Positions 37,811 through 49,597 are shown, numbered from the stretch's first letter. The stretch: DNA of 64,000 nt from Ochotona curzoniae (GCF_017591425.1 NW_024466307.1:7083001-7147000); one strand, 5' to 3'. Made by a program: numbers and translations. Notes: generated from the letters alone by a model not told the origin.

Positions 37811-38692
37811 AATTTTTAAATATCATTTCAACACTGAACATGACCATGTTATATAATAACGGTTCTAAGGGGTACTGAGTTTTAAAAACTGTCCCACTTC
37901 CCAGTGAGTACATCTTCCTCGATACAAGTATCCCTCCAGACACATCTCAGTGGGCATAGCTCACAGCATTCAGAAAGAACAGGTGGATGCCTTTAAACCA
38001 CATTTGACTTGGTATTTAACTGCTGGATTCTTCTCAACTAGGATATTCTCTGTCTTCTCATTGTACCTTTTCAATCCAAGTTGAATTTAGAAACAAGCAG
38101 AAGTACTCTCGTCAAGTCCAGCTCATATCACTGCACAGAATTGGAAAGGAGGTTAGCAAAAACCTGGTTATGACAGATGCGAAAACAACTGAAGTGGCCA
38201 GCACTCCCATGAGGAAAATGTGCTCAATATCACATGGGTCCTAAGATCCAAACTTGCACATGACCTCCCCACCCAACCAGAAGTACTCACCCAGCAACCC
38301 TGGACCCTGTCAGAGGCCTCCATCTCCCTTGCATCACTGTTGAAGCCCACCTGCCACTCACCCTCTCTGCCAGAGCTTTCCATAATACCTGATTTTTCAG
38401 GCAACTCCCCTTTCTCCACCTCTTAGATTTTACTTTTCTGAAGAGTATCTCAGCTCTGAAGGGCTTCTGCCATTCAAATTTCAGTCACCAAAAGCTTCAT
38501 TCTATTCTTGGATCCCAGTCCTGCCCCTGCCATCAACATCCACACTGCCCAGCTCCCTGGATCCTTCCAAAGTGATCAAACAGAACCCTGATCTCCAATC
38601 TGTTGATCCATGTGTCACTGTTAACATGAAGTCTCCTGACACTGTCCCTTTGGTAAATGTTGTTACTTTTCACACTGAGAAGAAAGATAAGG
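37811..38692. other. Single-copy-like DNA
   Basis: Nothing recognised. Confidence 0.4.
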
Positions 38693-39043
38693 ATGGCAAT
38701 TCCAGGTCCGGTGCAGTGGCCTTAGTGTCTCAAGTCCTCACCTTGAGCGCATCGAGATCCCATATGGGCACAGGCTCTAATCTCAGTGGCCCTGCTTCCC
38801 ATCCAGTTCCCCACTTGTGGCCTGGGAAAGCAGGAGGAAGGCCCAAAGCCTCGGGATCCTGCAGCCACATGGGAGACCTGGAAGAGGCTCTGGACTTTGG
38901 ATTGGTATAGCTCCAGTGATTGCAGTCATTTGGGGAGTAAATCATCGGACATAAGATCTTCCTCTCTGTCTCTTCTCTCTGTATATCTGACTTTCCAATA
39001 AAAAAAATAAATCTTTCAAAAAAAAAAAACACATGGTAATTCC
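38693..39043 (+). repeat. C-SINE, younger subfamily, with target-site duplication
   Basis: The element (about 38705-39032) is near full length, from 'ggtccggtgcagtggcctta' to 'ctgactttccaataaaaaaa' and poly-A. It is flanked by 'atggcaattcc' (38693-38703) and 'atggtaattcc' (39033-39043), an 11-bp target-site duplication with one mismatch, the mark of L1-mediated insertion. Confidence 0.93.
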
Positions 39044-39741
39044 TCCTGGGAGGCAGGAAAGGAGGTGTTTAATCTAGAAAAAAAAAAAAACCCTTACATT
39101 TGATCTTCCAAATAATCTAAGTACTGAGCTTTTTTTTATCATTTTCAAAGAAAAAAAGTAGCTGTTACTAATTTTTCATAACTCAGGCTTTTATATTGAC
39201 CAAAATTATTTAATGCAAATAAATAGCAAGATTTCCTATGGTATAGATACCAACTTTTCAGACAGGCATAAAACAAGAAGAAAGGCCACGTACGAATCTG
39301 ACACTTTCCCAGGTTCTTGGGGAAGATCATTTCCAGCCATGACTCTTTACAGCATTTAGTTTAAACTGATATTTTGATTCCATATGAAATTAGAAGACAA
39401 AAAAGATAGTTGATTTAATGATTTAAAACACAAATAATCCTTAAATTGACTATCCAAGGCATATGGATGTGACCGATTTACTGTTTATCTTCCTGTACCA
39501 CTAGGGAGTTATGCAATATACCCAAAACTCTCCAACAAAAAAGAAATTGTCTTCTCTAAGAGTTTGCTACCAATAAGGAGGTCCTCTCATTTGGACTAGC
39601 TTCCCGCATACCTGGGTGGAAAAAATAAATGGATAAGCAGTACATTCCCAACTAAATAAAAAGGAGGATCTCTAATTTAAAAGTGAAAAAAGTAAGAACA
39701 TTTCAACTATTTAAGGAGACTTTTTTTAAACTTGATTTCAG
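39044..39741. other. AT-rich single-copy-like DNA
   Basis: Nothing recognised apart from a short A run at about 39078-39090. Confidence 0.4.
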
Positions 39742-39938
39742 TGGAATCATTGACTACTTCCTCTAGCCATGAGTTAGAAGAAGAGCAGTTCAGGGACACA
39801 TTACTCAAGGAAACAGTTCATTCTGAACAAACTTCAAAGTCAAAAGTGACTGAAAGTGAACTGTCCAAAGTAACACAAGTTAGCAGTAGTTACTCCAAAA
39901 AACTGCTCTATGTAAATATTGAGAGACAATATCTTTAA
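39742..39938 (+). CDS. Possible terminal coding exon, protein not recognised
   Basis: A T-rich tract and 'aaacttgatttcag' form a plausible acceptor ending at 39741, with a possible branch site 'ttcaact' about 35 bases upstream. The following frame (entered in phase 1) runs 65 codons to TAA at 39936-39938. The peptide is rich in Ser, Glu, Lys and Thr ('SSSHELEEEQFRDTLLKE', ending 'SKKLLYVNIERQYL'), like a disordered C-terminal tail. An AATAAA at 40037-40042 could be the poly-A signal, about 100 bases past the stop. No upstream exon was found and open frames of this length occur by chance here. Confidence 0.27.
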
Positions 39939-39969
39939 TCTGTTTTTAAAATACAAATACAATTTTAAA

Positions 39970-40120
39970 TAATTGCCTCAAATGTTGACGTTTTGGGGGG
40001 TTTGTGGAATACATGAGAATCAGAAGTGTCCTTTTCAATAAAAGTGGCATCACATGAGGCCCATAACAAGTGTTTGCAAAGTTCAGAGTAGTATACCTTA
40101 ACCACACATGTTTGTGTCAC
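39970..40120 (-). repeat. Old inverted pair, copy 1 (unclassified ancient repeat)
   Basis: The reverse complement of this stretch aligns with 40980-41125. Shared blocks include 'gcctcatgtga', 'attctca' and 'acaaac', with mostly transition differences between them. Estimated identity is about 60-65% over roughly 130 bp, so these are diverged copies of one family or one old duplication. I cannot name it. Confidence 0.55.
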
Positions 40121-40979
40121 AACGGTGCTGTTTGTTACACTATTATAATTTTGAAGTTTTAATTGCTCTTTTACCAAAATCTTTTTCATGATCAGCTAAA
40201 CTCCTTTCTATCCTCTTGCTCTCTCTCTCTCTCTCTCTCTCCACCTTGTAATCAGTCTTAGTTCTTTTTATTTCTATTCAGAGGACAGAACTTTGGGGTA
40301 CCATGGATTTTTTTTGATTTTAGTCTCACGATATTTTATGTATATACTACCTCCTGCCAAATAGCTGGGCCATTAGAGTTATAGATCCTGGCTGTAACAC
40401 TGTGTGTTGTCCTTTAGTTGACCGTCTACAGCAATGAAAGGCACTGTTGTCAAGACATGCCCCACTGCCCTTGCGGTTACCATTTTCCTCCAAAGGATTT
40501 CAAAGGGTGAAGCCCTTACAATGCTCCAGCTACTGTATTCATTCTATTAAGTCATATTTTGGCTAAAAGCCTAATAGAAGGCAGAGTCAATATCAAATTC
40601 AAATGAATTTTTTCTTCCATATTTTTAAAGGACACTTTTATAACAAGGATCTAATGGCAATTAATAGCAATGTAATTGACAGTTATAATATCAAATAATA
40701 TAACACATGTGTTACCTAACTAACATAGCAAAAGAAAAAAAAACATTTTAGGGAAAGTGAATTTGTTTTAATCTGTCATTGATTTTAATCTAAATACATA
40801 CACACACTCAGTTGGCAGAAATTTGGCCTGTGTGTGCAGCACAAGTTGCAAGTAGGAGAGTTTATTCGTATAAAATAAAATATTTGAGCAAAAGACCAAC
40901 ATTTGTTCTAACAAAACATTCCCCAAATATTCAAAATGAAATGCTGCAGTACAGACATGGTATAACACTAATAACAAGG
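40121..40979. other. AT-rich DNA with a (CT)12 microsatellite
   Basis: A pure CT stretch lies at 40218-40241. Otherwise nothing recognised. Confidence 0.5.
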
Positions 40980-41125
40980 CTACACTCTGCAAGCAGAAAC
41001 TCTAAAAAGACTTCTCCTTGTGCCTCATGTGACACTATTTCTACTGGGAAAACAACTTGCCATTCTCACACTCTACAAACATCAAAATACTGCATCATTT
41101 GGAGTCATCACTTGCATCTTATTTG
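40980..41125 (+). repeat. Old inverted pair, copy 2 (unclassified ancient repeat)
   Basis: Homologous in inverted orientation to 39970-40120. It lies in a 123-codon plus frame (40812-41183) that contains a donor-like 'cacaaag|gtaagag' at 41141. Since the other copy is not open in the matching way, I treat the frame as incidental. Confidence 0.5.
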
Positions 41126-41684
41126 TATTTCAAACACAAAGGTAAGAGACGAATCTCTTTCAAAGCATACCCCAATGCCTTGAATAATTCACGTTTAATC
41201 TCTGATCCCAGTTTGCACATGTGTATGATTCAGAGTAACAGGACACATGTACTCCATTAGCTTTCACCCTAAGGTTCCTTGGAGATGTTCGAGAGAGAGC
41301 AGGGAGTGCAATGTTGTTCCCATGAGGTGCCGGGGTCAACATAGGAACACACCATGACAAGATGGCTTGAAAGGGTTCTCACTCACTCCAAAAAAAAAAA
41401 AAATCGATTCAAAACATTTGGGTCATAAACCATGTACCTGCCATTCAAAGCATCGAGACGCATCCTTCCAACCACGCTGGTCGCTGTGTCCCAATCTGGG
41501 CCACCAGATCTACCTATTGCTGAGATTGTACTCATCTTCTACTCCACACATTGCTATGTTCTGGTTTCAGCACCTGATTCTAAAAATGTTCTAGGTGTGG
41601 AGATAATCTTCTCAACACATATTCCATCAACCCTTCGCTGTTTCACAGTCACAATATTTAGACTTAGAAAAACCCATTGATGCA
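41126..41684. other. Single-copy-like DNA
   Basis: Nothing recognised; an A13 run lies at 41391-41403. Confidence 0.4.
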
Positions 41685-41800
41685 AAATGCAGTCCATGAC
41701 TAGCAACTGTCAGGATCACCTGGGAATTCACAGGAAAATCAAGATCTCAGGGACTTTGCCAGACTAATGAGTTGGAGTTGCTGGCAACCTCGCATGTATA
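41685..41800 (+). repeat. MER-type hAT DNA transposon fragment
   Basis: 'ccatgactagcaactgtcag', 'gatcacctgggaattcacag' and 'actaatgagttggagttgct' match the well-known mammalian MER element with a 'catcacctgggaacttgtt' core. Truncated; ends where the L1 begins. Confidence 0.45.
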
Positions 41801-43900
41801 ACAAACCAACAGCTCACATCATATTGATGAGAAAAAGCTAAAGGCTTTCTCTTCAATATTTGGAATAGAGCAAGGTCGCCCACTTTCACTACTCTTATTC
41901 AACTTGATATTGAAGGTCTTAGGTAGAGTAATTAAGCAAGAAAAAGAAATGAAGGTCACCACATTGGAAAGGAGGAAGTCACTGTTTGCAAATGACATGA
42001 TCATACATACAGAAAATCGCAAAGACGTCAGTAAAATCTGGTCAGAATTAACAAATTCAGTAAAGACACAGGATGCAAAGTCAATGCAAAACGCATAGTA
42101 CAGAGCTAGAGATCCAAGAATTGTCTGAAAAGGAAGTTAAGTAAATGGTCCCATTTTCAATAACTACAGGACAAAAAAAAATAAAACAGAACATCTAAGA
42201 AGTATTTTTAACCAGAAATGTGAAAGATTTGTACAATGAAAGCTCTAAGTGATTTGTGAGAGCAATTGCAGAAGATGCAAAGAATTGGAAAGACATATGT
42301 TCATAGCTTGGATGAATCATTATCATTAAAATTTGCATACTAATTTACAGGCCCAATCTACAGATCCAATGCAATTCCTATCATAATCTTAGCGACATCT
42401 TTCTGCAATACGAAAAGAAAAAAAACTAAGATGTGTATAGAAACACAAACTGTCTAAATAGCCAAACCATGCATGAAAAAAAAATCATAAATTGGGAGAT
42501 ATTACACTACCTGATTCTATGTATATGTATATTCCAAAGCTACAATAAATGGAGCACCAGGACACAGCACACACACAGATCCACAAAACAACAAAACAGA
42601 AAAGGGATCCTAACGGTAAACTAGCGCATGTGCAGCCAACTGAGTTCTGACAAAGATGCTGAGAACATGAATCAAGAAAGGAATAGCTTTTTTTAATGAA
42701 TACAGATGGAAAAAATTGAATATTCACATAAAGAAAAATGAGACTAGACTCCTTCTAAATCAACTTAAAGGCCCAGCGAGATAGCCCAATGGCTAAATCC
42801 TCATCTTGCTTCCCATAAATGCACTGGTTCTAATCCCGGCTGCTCCACTTTCCATCCAGCTCCCTGCTTGTAGCCTGGGAAAGCAGTAGAAGTCAACCCA
42901 AAGCCTTGGGACCCTGTGCGTGCATGGGAAACCTGGAAGAAGCTCCTGGCTCCTGGTTTCAGATTGGCTCAGCTCTGACCACTGCGGCCACTTGGGGAGT
43001 GAAACAGTGAACAAAATATCTTTCTATTTCCCCTTCTCTCTGAAAATCTAATTTTCCAATAAAAATAAAATAAATCTTTTTTTAAAATCAACTCAAAATT
43101 AATTAGAATCCTAAGTGTGAGACCTGAAATTTTGAGACAACGGTGAGAAAGCTCAGGGATAATGTTTCATGGTATTGAAAAGGAAGATTTCTTTCTAGAT
43201 CATACCCTGAAAAGCACAAGAAGTAAAAGAATATGCAAGTGGAATCTCATGAACGTAAAAAGCATTTACAAAGCAAAAACACAACAACAAACAACAACAA
43301 ACAGAGTAAAAGGAAACAGCCTACAGGGTGGAAGAAAACGTTTGCAAGTTGCACAAGGCGTGAATATCAAAAATGCATGAAGAATTCAAATGCCAACAAC
43401 AACAATCATGACCCTGTTTTAAAACAGAAAACAACCCATCTTGAAATATTTTCAGAGGAGAACATGAAACAACGCTCGGCATCACACACAATCATGGAAA
43501 TACAAATCAAAACTCCAATGAGTTACCCTATCACTCCAATAAAAGACAGGATAACAGTGTCAGTGAGAGCGTGCAGAAAAGGCAGTTCTGGAGGTCTTGT
43601 ATGTTACAACAGACATGGTGGAGAACAAAATGGAGGTTTCAAAAAAAAACTAAACTGAAAATAGAACTAGCATATGATCTAGCAATCCCATGTATGGGTC
43701 TATATCCATGGGAAATAAAATTCATCTGCTAAAGACATCTGGACTTCTACATTGACTGCAGAACTATTCACAACATCCAGATAAGGAGAACAACTTAAAT
43801 TCGCAAACACTGATGAATGGATAGAGAAAATGTGGAATATTACTCAACCACAACAAGGATGAAATTCTGTCACCTGCAGCAACAATTTTTACGTATCTAT
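41801..43900 (+). pseudogene. L1 ORF2 remnant (reverse transcriptase to C-terminal region), broken
   Basis: The stretch follows L1 ORF2 from the middle of the reverse transcriptase domain to the C-terminal region. Visible pieces: 'KLKAFSSIFGIEQGRPLSLL', 'FNLILKVLGRVIKQEKEM', then the catalytic-box region reading 'SLFANDMI', where L1 normally has FADD, so the first of the paired aspartates is Asn. Many stops and frameshifts follow. Near the end 'gaaatacaaatcaaaactcc' and 'aaatgtggaatattactcaa' mark the C-terminal part. ORF1, the endonuclease and the 3' UTR are absent. A C-SINE (42767-43084) has inserted in it. The element cannot be active. Confidence 0.9.
42757..43093 (+). repeat. C-SINE inserted into the L1 remnant, with target-site duplication
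   Basis: The SINE runs from 'ggcccagcgagatagcccaa' to 'ttttccaataaaaataaaat' and is flanked by 'aaatcaact' at 42757-42765 and again at 43085-43093. L1 sequence continues on both sides without loss, so the SINE came after the L1. Confidence 0.95.
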
Positions 43901-43994
43901 TAAAGATTTTACTTAAAAACAAAAAAAAGAAAGCATATTTCTGCTTCAAAATTCTGTAAAGTGTTGCAACATCAACCAACACTCACCCTTAATG

Positions 43995-44319
43995 TTTTTT
44001 TTTACAGATTTAGTTATTTTTATTGGAAAGTCACATATACAGAGAGGAAGAGAGACAGAGAGGAAGATCTTCCATCTGTTAATTCACTCCCCGGGTGGCA
44101 ACAATGGCTGGCGCTGAGCCGAGCAAAAGCCAGGAGCCTAGAGCCTCTTCCAGATATCCCATGCTGGTGTAGGGTTGCAAGAATTTGGGCCTTCCTCCAC
44201 TGCTTTCCCAAGCCACAAGCAGGGAGCTGGATGGGAAGCAGGGCCACTGGGATTAGAGCCAATGCCTATATGGGATCCTGGGGCGTGCAAGGCGAGGACT
44301 TTAGCCGCTAAGCTACCAC
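43995..44319 (-). repeat. C-SINE, minus strand, near full length
   Basis: Poly-T, 'attggaaagtcacatataca', 'gaggaagatcttccatctgt', 'cactccccgggtggcaacaa', 'tttcccaagccacaagcagg', then 'tatatgggatcctggggcg' and 'aaggcgaggactttagccgc' at the head. Frames on both strands are SINE shadows. Confidence 0.92.
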
Positions 44320-44566
44320 TCTTCATGTTGATAGAAATTTATAACTGCCCCCCAAATGTTGACAACGATGGGAATTAGAACAAGATGGATCCCACTTGCA
44401 TTAACCAACCACTGATGTTCTTGCTGAGTGCCCTTAACTCCTCTGGTCTGGCAAGGGTTATTTGGGTGAAAACAGTTTGTGTTGCTCACAGTTTCCCAAT
44501 TTGGACACATTAGAAAGCAGCAGGGGGAAAAAGAGAGAAATTGTTATTCTCATGTCTGTCATTTTC

Positions 44567-44840
44567 ATTTATTTATTTTCATTTTAATTGAAAAGCACAG
44601 AAACAAAAAGTGAGATGTTCCATCAGCTGCTTCACTCCCCAAGCACACAGACAGCCAGTGGTAGGCCTGTGACACAACGCGTGCCTCCCACAGGGGCAGG
44701 GAGGCCTGAGTCGTGGCTCCCCAGACTGTGCAGGAGCAGAAAGCTAAAGTTCAGTGCAGAGGCAGGATGGGAAGCCAGGCACTGGGATATGGGATAAAGC
44801 TCGGTCACACCAGCTAAGCCAAATGCCTCTGTGCTGGTCT
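44567..44840 (-). repeat. C-SINE, older subfamily, minus strand
   Basis: 'tttcattttaattgaaaagc', 'ccatcagctgcttcactccc', 'aggatgggaagccaggcact', 'gggatatgggataaagctc' and 'cagctaagccaaatgcctct'. Confidence 0.65.
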
Positions 44841-46148
44841 AAATGCTAATCTGTCACTTCCGAGAAACAAACAAACAAAAAATCCCAAGAGCATTCCTCT
44901 TGATCTTTCTTAACTTCCTCTCCTATCTTTCTTCCAGACTGTATTTTTAGATGGATGTCAAACAGAAATCCCTGTCTCACTCAGAAAAAAATAAAAAGGA
45001 AAGAAAGAAAAAGAAAGAGGTGAGTTTTCTAGAGAGGAATCAGTGAGTACAACCCATTGGCAAATCAATCATGAAAACCAGCCCAAGGGGTTGGGCAAGA
45101 AGGGGAAGGATACCAATAAAACAAGAGGCTGTTGGTGTCTCTTTTTTCCCCTACCAGGAATAAAGCTAGAAGCTTCCACTTATGCTTAAAGCAGTTTTTT
45201 TTTTTAAACAAACCAGTTTATTTAAAGAAAAATTCAAATGAAAACACTGGCAAGACCCGGAATACGGATATAGCCACAGAGCTGTTCTAATGCCCCAGCA
45301 CTAATGTGTAGGGTACTGAGAGACATAACACTGATTTGTCATTTATAGCTCAGTGTTGTCAAATGTGCTTTAAGTACCTCACGTACTGGAAATACACTGC
45401 ACACTACCTTCCTTGTGTTGCGAACAGGAACAGAAGCTTTTTCTTTCTTTCCTGCTCATAGTATCGATCATCGTATATTCAGCTCCGCCTCTCCGGCTGT
45501 GGGCGAAAGTGGAGCAAAGGATGTGCTTTGGGTTTTGAAGCTATAAGGTGTCACACAAAATGTTTTCTAATGAGTTTCTTAACCTAAATGTGTTTTCAAA
45601 TCTCTAAGTCAGGAAATATCAAATCTTGCACAAATTCCAAAATTTAAAAAAAGAATCGTTTTAAGCTTCTCAAAGAAATAGCATTGTACAAGAGATCTTC
45701 AGAAAGTTAACCACATGGATTTCATCCTTTCTTCACAACAACAAAAAAAAATCCACTTGATTTCACTTTTTCCTCAAACTCTTTTAAAGTACCCTCATAT
45801 TTCAAGCTGATTCTGGATTAAGGAACCAACTGAAAAGTCAGGAATCTTTCCTATTAGTTACTCCAGTATACAAGATCTGGCAGAGGGGTTCCAAGCTGCA
45901 AGATCAGCACCTTTGTTGAAACCTGCACATACCAAGGTACAGAATGCAATATCATGCAGTACCAACCTGGAAAGCCCACATCACAAATGCAGAAACTGAC
46001 TCACTTCTCGTAAAGTTCCATTTTGCAAAGTTAAGAGATGATTTGACACAATGAAAGAGTTAAGGTTCAGTAGAATACAACTCATTAAAAACTGAGATAC
46101 ATTTTAATCTATATTACATTTCACAGTTTTAACCGAAGATTTTCTGCT
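44841..46148. other. Single-copy-like DNA
   Basis: Contains a short GAAA-rich stretch at 44985-45020; otherwise nothing recognised. Confidence 0.4.
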
Positions 46149-46456
46149 CTTTTTTTTTTTTTTTAGATTTATTTCTATTAAAAAGTCAGATATACAGAGA
46201 GAAGAGACAGATTTACTCTCCAGGCAGCCTCAATGGCCAGAGCTGAACCAATCCAAAGCCAGGAGCCTGGGAACCTCTTTCAGGTCTCCCACATGGGTGC
46301 AGGGTCCCGAGGCTTTGGGCCGTCTTTGACTGCTTACCTAGGCCACAAGCAGGGAGCTAGATGGAAAGCAAGGCCATTGGGTTTAAAACCAGAGCTAATA
46401 TGGGATCCTGGCGAGTGCAAGGCAAGGACTTTAGCCACTTGGCCACCACACTGGGA
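46149..46456 (-). repeat. C-SINE, minus strand, near full length
   Basis: Poly-T, 'atttctattaaaaagtcaga', 'caatggccagagctgaacca', 'ggtctcccacatgggtgcag', 'taatatgggatcctggcgag' and 'gcaaggactttagccacttg'. The usual 'agatcttccatctgct' block is deleted between about 46208 and 46216. Confidence 0.9.
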
Positions 46457-46689
46457 CAGTAATATCTGATATTGTATTCATAAAAGATGGGCCATCTCCT
46501 TTCTTACAGGCATTTCCAAGTTTCTGAATATGCCACTTTGCACAGTGACTCATGAAAAGGTGTGTGTCTAACAGCATGGCTCACAAAATAATTCCTGCAT
46601 GCAACGAGTTTTCCTGCAGGAGAGCATCTTGTGGGTAGGGCTGGAATTCCAAAGCCCACACTTTGGGGACTGCTCAGCTAACAGCATCT

Positions 46690-46860
46690 AGTTTAATCAT
46701 CGTAACAATCCTGTCAGGGAGATTGCATTATGCTCATTTCACAAATTAAGGAAGCTTTGACAGAGAAAAGTTTAAGTGACTTTCCTAAAGTCACCAGCTG
46801 GTAAGTGACAGAATTGGCATCCTTCCCCAAATCTATCCTCTTCTCCCCATACCACGCAGA
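46690..46860 (-). repeat. MIR SINE, minus strand (ancient)
   Basis: 'ttaatcatcgtaacaatcct', 'tcatttcacaaattaaggaa', 'agtgactttcctaaagtcac' and 'agctggtaagtgacagaatt' follow the reverse complement of MIR. Confidence 0.75.
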
Positions 46861-47625
46861 GCTCATCATCCTTTTAGCATAACTAGACACTGGTGATATT
46901 AAAAAAAAAAATGTTCCTTGTCTTTAACTGAAGAGGCTGAGCTTAAAAATATTTTGACAGTGTGGGTCTGGATGTCAAAAGGGCCAAAAGAACACTCCAT
47001 TCAAAATTTGCATCAGAGTTTCAGAAGAGCAAGAGATGCTTTTGAACAATACCAAGTTGCGGGACAAGGGACTGGCCACCTGTGCCCCCTTGCACTTTTT
47101 TCCTTAGCATCTTTCAGCCCTGATCACTGACTCATTGTAGAGTTCACCATTATTTCCAAAATTCCTTTCCTTCTACCCCTTGTACATGATTTGGAAAAAT
47201 TAACTCTTTTGTATAAAATTGTATATTCTTTCCCCTCCGTGAATTCCATCAACTTCTAGCTTCTTGGAATTCAAAACTGCTCCATCTTTTAAACATATTG
47301 TTCTCAAGAATTCAGCATAGTTTTAAAGACTTCTGCATCTGAAGGTCTCAATATTATAAAAATAACTCTCAAGCCTGGTGAGTGTTGTTGTAGGTTTTAA
47401 AAATGGTTACAATTCACTAGTTGTAGAAATAGACGGCAAGGGCTGTAAATAGGGTGAGAGAAACGTATAGGCCTGAGGTCAGACTGTGGCACGGCTGTCG
47501 TGTAAGGAACAAACTTCTCCCCTTTGCACTGACTGGAGGTGGAAGGGAGAGGTGCGTTGCGGCAATGCAGGTGGCTGCCACCATGACTTCTCCACTTCTC
47601 CCTTCAGCCTCCAACTTCACCTGCC
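46861..47625. other. Single-copy-like DNA
   Basis: No repeat or exon recognised. Confidence 0.4.
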
Positions 47626-47960
47626 ATTGCACTTTCCTCCCTTTAGTCATATGCACAGCCCCAAGTCTACAGAATAACAAAACCCCGAGACACTTGTTTT
47701 AAGTTGCGTCCTGAATTATTACCGATTTGACTTATCTCTTCCTGTTTCCTGAATTTCCCACAAAGTTCCCCTCTTCCTGGCCATGGCATTCTAGGACTTC
47801 CTGTCTTGGGCAGAGATAACAGCCATTTCTCAAGCTCCTGGGCACTGTAACCTGCAGAGACCGTGGCTGTTGAGCTCCAGGAGTAGCATCCCATAATGTA
47901 ATGTGTGTTACATACTGCCTGGCTCAGCGCCTGTTTTATACACCTAGCCACCCTTGCCCC
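47626..47960 (-). repeat. 335-bp dispersed duplication, copy 2 (unclassified, LTR-like)
   Basis: Differs from 14786-15120 at five of 335 positions with no gaps; all five differences are single-base. Flanking sequence on both sides is unrelated to that of copy 1, and the 71-bp repeats next to copy 1 are missing. Such identity is far higher than for other repeats in the window, so it is a recent event or a young family. Confidence 0.8.
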
Positions 47961-49447
47961 TGTCCCTAGATCTAGGTACCTTCAATCAAAGAGCCACAGG
48001 GCAGGTCAAACATTCTTTAACAAGCCAACTATACTTTCTGATGTTCTCATTAACAGCTATGACAACATTCACGAGGAAATGTTTAGATATCTGCTGTTGT
48101 GGCAACTTCAATGAACACCTCTTACCAGTTTACTTTCAGTTCCCGCTCTTGCTCCACTCTGCAGCAGCAACCAGCCCTTACTGGATCTAGCCTGCTCTCC
48201 AGTGGCCCAATAGGACCATTCCTCACTTGGACCTTCAAACTGTGCTGCTCTACAACCAGGAGAAGAAGGCCCACTGTCTCCTCCACCCTCACCCTGGCTG
48301 CTCAGTGCTGAGACACTGTCCATCTGTGGTAACCTGATGTACTGAAAACCGAAACCGCATCACCAATTTGAACAGAGAAAACGCAAATAATTAGCCTACT
48401 GCAGAGGCTTAACTACGATGGAGTGAGAAGTTTAAAGCACCTGGGGAAAACAGGTGATGAAAGTGTTTCCAACAGAAATACAAAGTATCCAAAGAGACAA
48501 TGAATCTGGAGGAGTGCTGTCCCCAAGCTTATGTTCAGATCTCATTAGCAAGTGAGGGTTGGGTTGCTGGGTTGCTAAGGGGGTGCTGGCTGGGCTCTTC
48601 AAAAAGCTGCCCTGAGGGGTCTCAGCAAGAGTTGTTGGGAAACTACCACTGCCCCAGGAAAAGCCGGACAGAAAGCCACTCTTTGGGATGTCGTAAAACT
48701 TAGGGCACTGCCCTATCCCGAATGGGGTGGGGGATCTGGGTGGGTAAAACCAACAGAATAGCAGGCATCCCCGAGTGCAGGCAGAAGTAAACACGCGGCA
48801 AAGATTCAGGGAGCATCTCTGCTCTGAAAATGTCTCTCCAGCTCCTCCCACGGAAAAAGCTTCCTATGCTTTGGGGAGGAAGAATTTCCGGTTCCCCGCT
48901 CAGTCTTACCACGCAGCACAGAGAAAGCTGGCCCAGGAACTGCCATGTAGGCAGGTGAGAACTGCTCACAGAGCGACCGCAGCGTTCTGTTAAGTCTGGG
49001 CCATCTGCCCGAGCAAGCTGTGGCCAGGACAACAGCGGTCAGCTGTGGGCGGCGCTTGTCTTCCTGCAGTATCTGATCCAATTATGTTTTCCTTTTATTC
49101 TCCCTGCTCTCCCAGCTCACAAAAGCTCCTTGAATCCTCCTCTCTTTCGTGACCTAAACTTGTCGACCCAACACCCCTTCCCACCTGTGTCTGGCTGGAG
49201 AAACGCCCTTCAACATCTGCGCCAGGCAATCAGCTCCACGGCCAGTGTGCTGCCACACTCCTTACGCTCACACCCTCGTTCAGCCCAACCCCCCTGGCGC
49301 TAACCACCCGGTAATCTGATAATGCCCCCTTCCCCACTCAATAAATCCAACATAATCGCTGATAAGTGTGAGAATCCGTCTGAATCAAAAGGCTGCCCAA
49401 ACCCATTCATTAAAGTACATTTTGGAGGGTCAGACAAGTCATCGGAC
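47961..49447. other. Single-copy-like DNA, moderately GC-rich from 48.5 to 49.3 kb
   Basis: Several overlapping open frames on both strands (48432-49081) have no splice support. CpGs are somewhat commoner around 48.7-49.05 kb. No promoter or exon can be supported. Confidence 0.35.
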
Positions 49448-49545
49448 AGATGTTGGCTCTGCCACTGAGTAATTGTGTGATCTAAGCAAACGTTCAGGAG
49501 GTTTTTAGCCTCAATCTCATCGGTGAAATGGAGACAGGAGGTTTG
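49448..49545 (+). repeat. MIR SINE fragment
   Basis: 'ttggctctgccactgagtaa', 'ttgtgtgatctaagcaaacg' and 'cctcaatctcatcggtgaaa' match the MIR core. Confidence 0.7.
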
Positions 49546-49597
49546 ATAAGATGTTACAGAAGTAAAAGTCCTGAGAAGCACTGCTCACTCATCCCAC

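Noticed and set aside
14786..47960. A 33-kb provirus bounded by the two 335-bp copies as LTRs
   Set aside because: The spacing is far too long, unrelated SINEs, microsatellites and single-copy DNA fill the interval, and no gag, pol or env remnants are visible.
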